Source of the DNA: CAUZFZ01 sp963579025
GTDB lineage: Bacteria > Planctomycetota > Planctomycetia > Planctomycetales > Planctomycetaceae
Direction of reading: 5' to 3'
Assembly: GCA_963579025.1 (NCBI GenBank)
Contig: CAUZFZ010000259.1
Location: forward strand, 1-9,736
DNA: 9,736 nucleotides
Below, piece by piece: positions 6,574-9,736 of the stretch (position 1 is the first letter of the stretch; each line of letters starts with the position of its first letter). The notes beneath the pieces are model-generated. The model saw only the letters and a list, made by a program, of their open reading frames with translations, made no database searches and was not told where the DNA came from. Position numbers and translations under genes: made by a program.

Positions 6574-7944
6574 ATGAATAACCGGTCGCTTTTCGATCGT
6601 CGCGCCTTGTTGAAAGGAGCGGGGGTGTCCCTCGCGCTGCCGTTCATGGATTCCCTGAGCTGGGCGGCCGGCAGCAATCCCGCCAATCCGCCGGTGCGTC
6701 TCGGGTTCATGTACATGCCACACGGCGTCATCATGGACGAGTTCTGGCCCGAAAGCCCGGAGGCGTATCACAAGTCGCCGCCGCCGGCGATCGAGTCGCT
6801 GCGTCCGATCCTGGACCAGTGCCTGATGATGAAGGGGATCTCCGGCGTGCCGATCACGCCGTTCAGCGGCGCGCCGCATGCGCTGGAGTTGTCGACCTGG
6901 CTCACCGCCACACTCCCCGACGCGGACACACGCAGCCGCATCAACATCGCAATCTCGGCCGACCAGATCATGGCCAACTACGTGGGTGCCCACACATTGC
7001 TGCCCTCGCTCGAGCTGGCGACGATGCCCCAGACATGGAAGGAGAACCAGGCGGGTCTGCACGAGGCGTACTACTCGCACTGCAGCTACCGCTCGCCCAC
7101 GCAGCCCGTCCCCGCTGAGATCGATCCCCGGAATGTCCTGAACAGGCTCTTCGGCAAGAAGGACAAGGCCGGGCGGGTGACGGAGGTCAACCCTCTCGAC
7201 AGACAGATGCTCGACCGTGTGCTCGGCGGCGCGCGGGACCTGCGGCGGACGCTGGCCAGGACGGATCAGCAGAAGCTGGACGAGTACCTCGACAGCGTCC
7301 GAACAGTCGAGCGGCGTATCGCCGCGATCGAGTCCCGCCAGCAGGAAGCGGCCCAGGAGAAGGCCGGAGTGCGCTCAGCCAGACGCGATGCCAACGACTC
7401 GCCGCCGATCGAGGTGAAGATTCCCGAAGGGGACAAACGCAGTGAATACATGCAGGTCATGTGCGACCTGACCGTCCTGGCCTTCCAGACGGACACGACG
7501 CGCGTCAGCACCTACATCGGCTCCACGCCCAACGGCGAGTCCTACCCCGAGCTTGGCTTCACGGACAGGCACCACTCGCAGACGCACCACCAGAACCGAA
7601 AAGAGATGGTCCGAAAGGTGGCGGCGATTACGAAGTTCAACATCGATCAGTTTGCCTACATGGTGAAAAAGATGGCCAGCCTGCGCGAGGGCGACGGCAC
7701 GCTGCTGGACAACTGCATCATGATGTGGGGCTCGGGCCTGGAAGACGGCAACAAGCACAGTCGTGAGAGCCTGCCCTTCATCATCGCGGGAAAGGGCGGC
7801 GGTTCGATCAACACCGGGCGTTTCCTGCCTGACACTAAAGGCAATCAGGGCGACCTGCTCACGACATTGCTCACGTGCGCCGGCGTGCCCCTCGACCGCC
7901 CAATCGGTATCGCGACCAGTCAGATCACCGAAATCAAGGCGTGA
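6574..7944 (+). CDS. Tat-exported DUF1552 family protein
   Basis: A 456-residue protein beginning five bases after the cytochrome gene's stop. Its Shine-Dalgarno AAGGA (6561-6565) is built from the last codons of that gene and lies eight bases before the ATG, so translation of the two is probably coupled. Residues 8-31 form a twin-arginine signal (DRRALLKGAG, then VSLALPF). The mature part carries typical DUF1552 landmarks: RLGFMYMPHGVIMDEFWP near 42-59, LMMKGISG near 85-91, SADQIMA near 128-134, a helical charged stretch at 205-265, GFTDRHHSQTHH near 328-339, WGSGLEDGNKHSRESLPF near 385-402, and the C-terminal AGVPLDRPIG. The conserved His and Asp clusters suggest a metal-dependent site, but no activity is proven for the family. 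The cytochrome-DUF1552 pairing recurs in planctomycetes, so the two products probably act together in the periplasm. Confidence 0.92.
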   Translation: MNNRSLFDRRALLKGAGVSLALPFMDSLSWAAGSNPANPPVRLGFMYMPHGVIMDEFWPESPEAYHKSPPPAIESLRPILDQCLMMKGISGVPITPFSGAPHALELSTWLTATLPDADTRSRINIAISADQIMANYVGAHTLLPSLELATMPQTWKENQAGLHEAYYSHCSYRSPTQPVPAEIDPRNVLNRLFGKKDKAGRVTEVNPLDRQMLDRVLGGARDLRRTLARTDQQKLDEYLDSVRTVERRIAAIESRQQEAAQEKAGVRSARRDANDSPPIEVKIPEGDKRSEYMQVMCDLTVLAFQTDTTRVSTYIGSTPNGESYPELGFTDRHHSQTHHQNRKEMVRKVAAITKFNIDQFAYMVKKMASLREGDGTLLDNCIMMWGSGLEDGNKHSRESLPFIIAGKGGGSINTGRFLPDTKGNQGDLLTTLLTCAGVPLDRPIGIATSQITEIKA

Positions 7945-7963
7945 CTGCGTTCGACGTCATCGT

Positions 7964-8023
7964 GGGTGAGGCACCCCAACAGACCACGGTTTCTTCGGAC
8001 AGACTCCGGACCGGTTTGGTCTG
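7964..8023 (+). terminator. Structured 3' region after the cytochrome-DUF1552 operon
   Basis: Twenty bases after the stop, GGGTG-AGG-CACCC (7964-7976) forms a tight five-pair hairpin. CAGACCA at 7980-7986 then pairs with TGGTCTG at 8017-8023 around a 30-base loop that holds further partial pairing. No clean T-run follows, so intrinsic termination is uncertain; the structure could instead stabilise the mRNA end. Confidence 0.3.
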
Positions 8024-8066
8024 ATCGGCCGCACATTGGTTTTGGTGGCGCTATCCCATATTGCCG

Positions 8067-8146
8067 TCAAATTGACGACGACAAAATCTGCCCTGTCGCA
8101 TTCGCCTGTAGTCAACTTTCGCCGCTCCGGTCGACCAGGCCGGAGC
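8067..8146 (+). repeat. Left copy of an 80-base inverted repeat flanking the recombinase gene
   Basis: Read on the + strand, this segment aligns without gaps to the minus strand of 9562-9483, with 56 identities in 80 positions by hand count. Conserved blocks are TCAAATTGAC at the outer end (10 of 10), CGGTCGACC (9 of 9), CCGGAGC at the inner end (7 of 7), and a well-kept stretch between (TGT-x-GTCA, then TTCGC-x-GC). The outer block lies in a perfect palindrome, CGTCAA-A-TTGACG (8065-8077). The inner part of this copy can fold into a seven-pair hairpin, GCTCCGG with CCGGAGC (8124-8130 and 8140-8146). It ends 44 bases short of the recombinase stop codon. Confidence 0.65.
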
Positions 8147-8190
8147 GAGTTGCGCCGAATGGGTGATGAGTGTCTGGTTGCTCGGTCGTT

Positions 8191-9237
8191 TCATTCTGCA
8201 TTCGTGAAGGGTCTTCGACAGCAGGGGCAGTCGCCGTCGATTCCCCTGGCAAGGCCCATGAATGCCGTTGGCTGGGGTATTGTCATGATCGCTTTGAAAG
8301 CCAGTGGGGCGCGATGCGCATAGTGGCGATAGGTGACTCCGCCGACTGAGTGCCCCAGGATCTCGATCGAAGATTCGGGCAGGTGTTCGTCGTAGTACGT
8401 GGCACAGGTCTTGCGAAGATCTTTGAGTTGCCACGGTTCCTCCTTGCCCGTTTCGATGTTCAATCGAGGTTTCACTCCGGCAAGATCGCAAAGCAGACGA
8501 AATCTCGTATTCGGGCGAGAACTGCCGCCGGAAAATACCGGAGCGTTTGGGTCGAGATCATCCGGCATGATACTTTTGACATGTGCATGAACCGTACGAT
8601 TCATGGGGCGATAGAACGTCTTGCCTGTCTTGACGCGACGATAAAAGATCCATCCCCATCGCGATTGTCTCTTCGCATGACCGTCGGGCGATTGATGGTC
8701 CCATGATATATGGCGCCAGAGGATCGGTTCATGGCATGGTGCGGATTTCCAGATCGTTCCAGTATCCAGACCGTAATTGAAGAACAGGACAAGTGCCGCT
8801 CGCCAATGTCGCCCCACTGATAGCGGAAGGTCCCAGCCCCGTGGTCGAGGAATGTTGTACGTAGCGAAGTACAAAGCATTGAGTTCCGGTTTGGCGAGAT
8901 AGTGCAGTCCGGCAACGTCACGCTGCGGCCGTGGCTGCGGGAAACGCGGAAGCGACTCAATCAAATCCTGCTCCCACGCCCATGAGATCACCGCTCGCAG
9001 ATTCTCACGCGCCTTGTTGGCTGTGCGTTCGGGATTGACGCCTTCGTCCAGAACGGCATGTTCGTGTACCCAGTCAAGGAATTCCCGGATGACCCGACGC
9101 GTCAAATCTTCGACGGGCACTCCACCACCCCAGCGGTTCCATTTCCTTAACGTCGCAAAATGTTCATCACGGCTTCCCTGCGACAGACTTCTGGCACGGA
9201 CGTAGTTTTCGACAGCGGACTCAAGGTTTGTTGACAT
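8191..9237 (-). CDS. Tyrosine recombinase / integrase
   Basis: A 348-residue protein; the start at 9237 is supported by GGGAG (complement of 9245-9249) seven bases upstream. Residues ~1-100 are a SAM-like core-binding domain (NYVRARSLSQGSRDEHFATL, and NKARENLRAVISWAWEQDLI, each cut here to its key part). The catalytic domain follows: a beta-hairpin with KTGK (203-206), box II LKDLRKT with Arg275, LGHSVGG with His296, and nucleophile region YRHYAH, where Tyr306 is most likely and Tyr303 an alternative. Two points are unusual. The box II position normally held by His is Lys272, and box I reads GLDTG (156-160) where the usual pattern is GLRxxE, so the first catalytic Arg is not where expected. 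The C-terminus ends in DCPCCRRPF, a possible small metal-binding knuckle. It converges on the DUF1552 gene, has no excisionase-like partner, and lies between inverted repeats. Confidence 0.88.
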   Translation of the reverse strand: MSTNLESAVENYVRARSLSQGSRDEHFATLRKWNRWGGGVPVEDLTRRVIREFLDWVHEHAVLDEGVNPERTANKARENLRAVISWAWEQDLIESLPRFPQPRPQRDVAGLHYLAKPELNALYFATYNIPRPRGWDLPLSVGRHWRAALVLFFNYGLDTGTIWKSAPCHEPILWRHISWDHQSPDGHAKRQSRWGWIFYRRVKTGKTFYRPMNRTVHAHVKSIMPDDLDPNAPVFSGGSSRPNTRFRLLCDLAGVKPRLNIETGKEEPWQLKDLRKTCATYYDEHLPESSIEILGHSVGGVTYRHYAHRAPLAFKAIMTIPQPTAFMGLARGIDGDCPCCRRPFTNAE

Positions 9238-9482
9238 CGGCAGGCTCCCGAGCCGCCAACCTGTGCGTCATGCGGAATCCAGTCCGTCGACCGCTCTGTT
9301 GTGCATCCTGCCGGACATCCCGTCACGTGTGGTTGAAGATTCAAGACAGAGAACATTCTGCCAACTCCGTCCAGCAAACGTCGAGCCGCATATGTGGTGT
9401 GTCAATCCAAAGAGCTCAGCCACGGTGACTTAAACTGTAGGTCAATCAGTCAGTGGTCTCGGGCAACAGGACCTGCGAATCT
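9238..9482. other. Leader region of the recombinase gene, no gene seen
   Basis: Between the recombinase start and the right inverted repeat there are 245 bases. A perfect TTGACA occurs on the minus strand (9405 to 9400), pointing toward the recombinase. However, no acceptable -10 box lies 16-18 bases downstream, so I do not call a promoter. Open frames here are short and unconvincing. Confidence 0.4.
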
Positions 9483-9562
9483 GCTCCGGGTTGGTCGACC
9501 GACGCTGCGAATAATGACGACAGACGGGAGCGAAGAGGCCATTGATTGCGTGGTCAATTTGA
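9483..9562 (-). repeat. Right copy of the 80-base inverted repeat flanking the recombinase gene
   Basis: Mirror partner of 8067-8146. On the + strand it runs from GCTCCGGG at 9483, through GGTCGACC at 9493-9500, to GTCAATTTGA at 9553-9562. The outer block again sits in a palindrome (9550-9566): GTGGTCAA-T-TTGATCAC, symmetric except for one pair. Spacing between the outer block and CGGTCGACC is 51 bases in both copies. The copy is placed so that a new exported-protein ORF starts just beyond it, and the outer palindrome could therefore also serve as an operator for that gene. Confidence 0.65.
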
Positions 9563-9604
9563 TCACATCAGTAGCATGCATCTCCCATGACCACCTGCAA
9601 TCAG

Positions 9605-9736
9605 ATGATCCGACCGAGGCTCGCACCAGCAAGCGGGTTATGGGGCAGAAAACCGCCGTTTCGCGCCGTCAGCGTGATGACAGCGACCGCGTTGATCGTA
9701 GCGCACTCGCACGCATCGGCGGAGGCGGTTTCGACA
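9605..9736 (+). CDS. N-terminus of an exported protein (3' end beyond window)
   Basis: An open frame runs off the window end. From the ATG at 9605 it encodes a basic segment (MIRPRLAP, then WGRKPPFR) followed by the hydrophobic stretch AVSVMTATALIV and an Ala-rich cleavage region (HSHASAEA), a plausible Sec signal peptide. Starts at 9587, 9674 (GTG) and 9677 are also in frame; none has a clear Shine-Dalgarno, so the exact start is uncertain. The frame is bounded upstream by a TAG at 9572-9574. The segment TALIVAHSHASAEA resembles TVLIAAASHAAAAT at the left edge of the window, so this may be another member of the same secreted family, but too little is visible to tell. Confidence 0.4.
   Translation, partial: MIRPRLAPASGLWGRKPPFRAVSVMTATALIVAHSHASAEAVST

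Noticed and set aside
9400..9405. Perfect TTGACA on the minus strand as a recombinase -35 box
   Set aside because: The hexamer 17 bases downstream (GACGTT) is a poor -10 box, and the start would leave a leader of about 130 bases.
9640..9736. Alternative plus-strand frame from the ATG at 9640
   Set aside because: It stays open to the window end but reads as Arg/Asp-rich sequence; the overlapping frame gives a credible signal peptide.

Overview
The window reads as a Planctomycetota chromosome segment, probably from a Planctomycetaceae-like marine or soil lineage. The main reason is an adjacent pair of protein families largely expanded in that phylum: a planctomycete-type cytochrome protein with the DUF1587/1595/1592/1588/1585 architecture, followed by a Tat-exported DUF1552 protein. 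Almost every intact gene encodes an exported or envelope protein. No tRNA, rRNA or CRISPR array was seen.

Left part (1-3160, + strand): the 3' part of a large secreted right-handed beta-helix protein, built from about fourteen near-identical 23-residue turns with an unbroken cysteine ladder. It is followed by a secreted Lys/Ala-rich helical protein of unknown function, then a 78-residue ORF with a good twin-arginine signal and almost no mature domain. Spacing suggests one transcription unit, with a weak hairpin after the first gene.

Middle (3161-4642): a candidate promoter precedes a lipoprotein with a single rhodanese domain. After it comes about 830 bases without an intact gene. This stretch holds a 42-codon minus-strand relic of an IS21-type IstB ATPase, broken at its Walker A lysine.

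Right-middle (4643-7944, + strand): a tightly coupled two-gene operon, the multi-DUF cytochrome protein and the DUF1552 protein. The second gene's ribosome binding site lies in the last codons of the first. Several stretches are visibly more GC-rich than the flanks, so the pair may have a different history from its surroundings.

Right end (7945-9736): structured intergenic DNA, then a minus-strand tyrosine recombinase. The recombinase gene lies between two imperfect inverted copies of an 80-base sequence (8067-8146 and 9483-9562). They match at 56 of 80 positions without gaps, and each outer end is palindromic. This is the least expected structure in the window: a minimal ~1.5 kb recombinase unit bounded by long inverted repeats. 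It could be a tyrosine-recombinase mobile element, an invertible segment, or paired recombinase binding sites. A new + strand gene for an exported protein appears to begin just beyond the right repeat and runs off the window. Its signal peptide resembles the one at the window's left edge.
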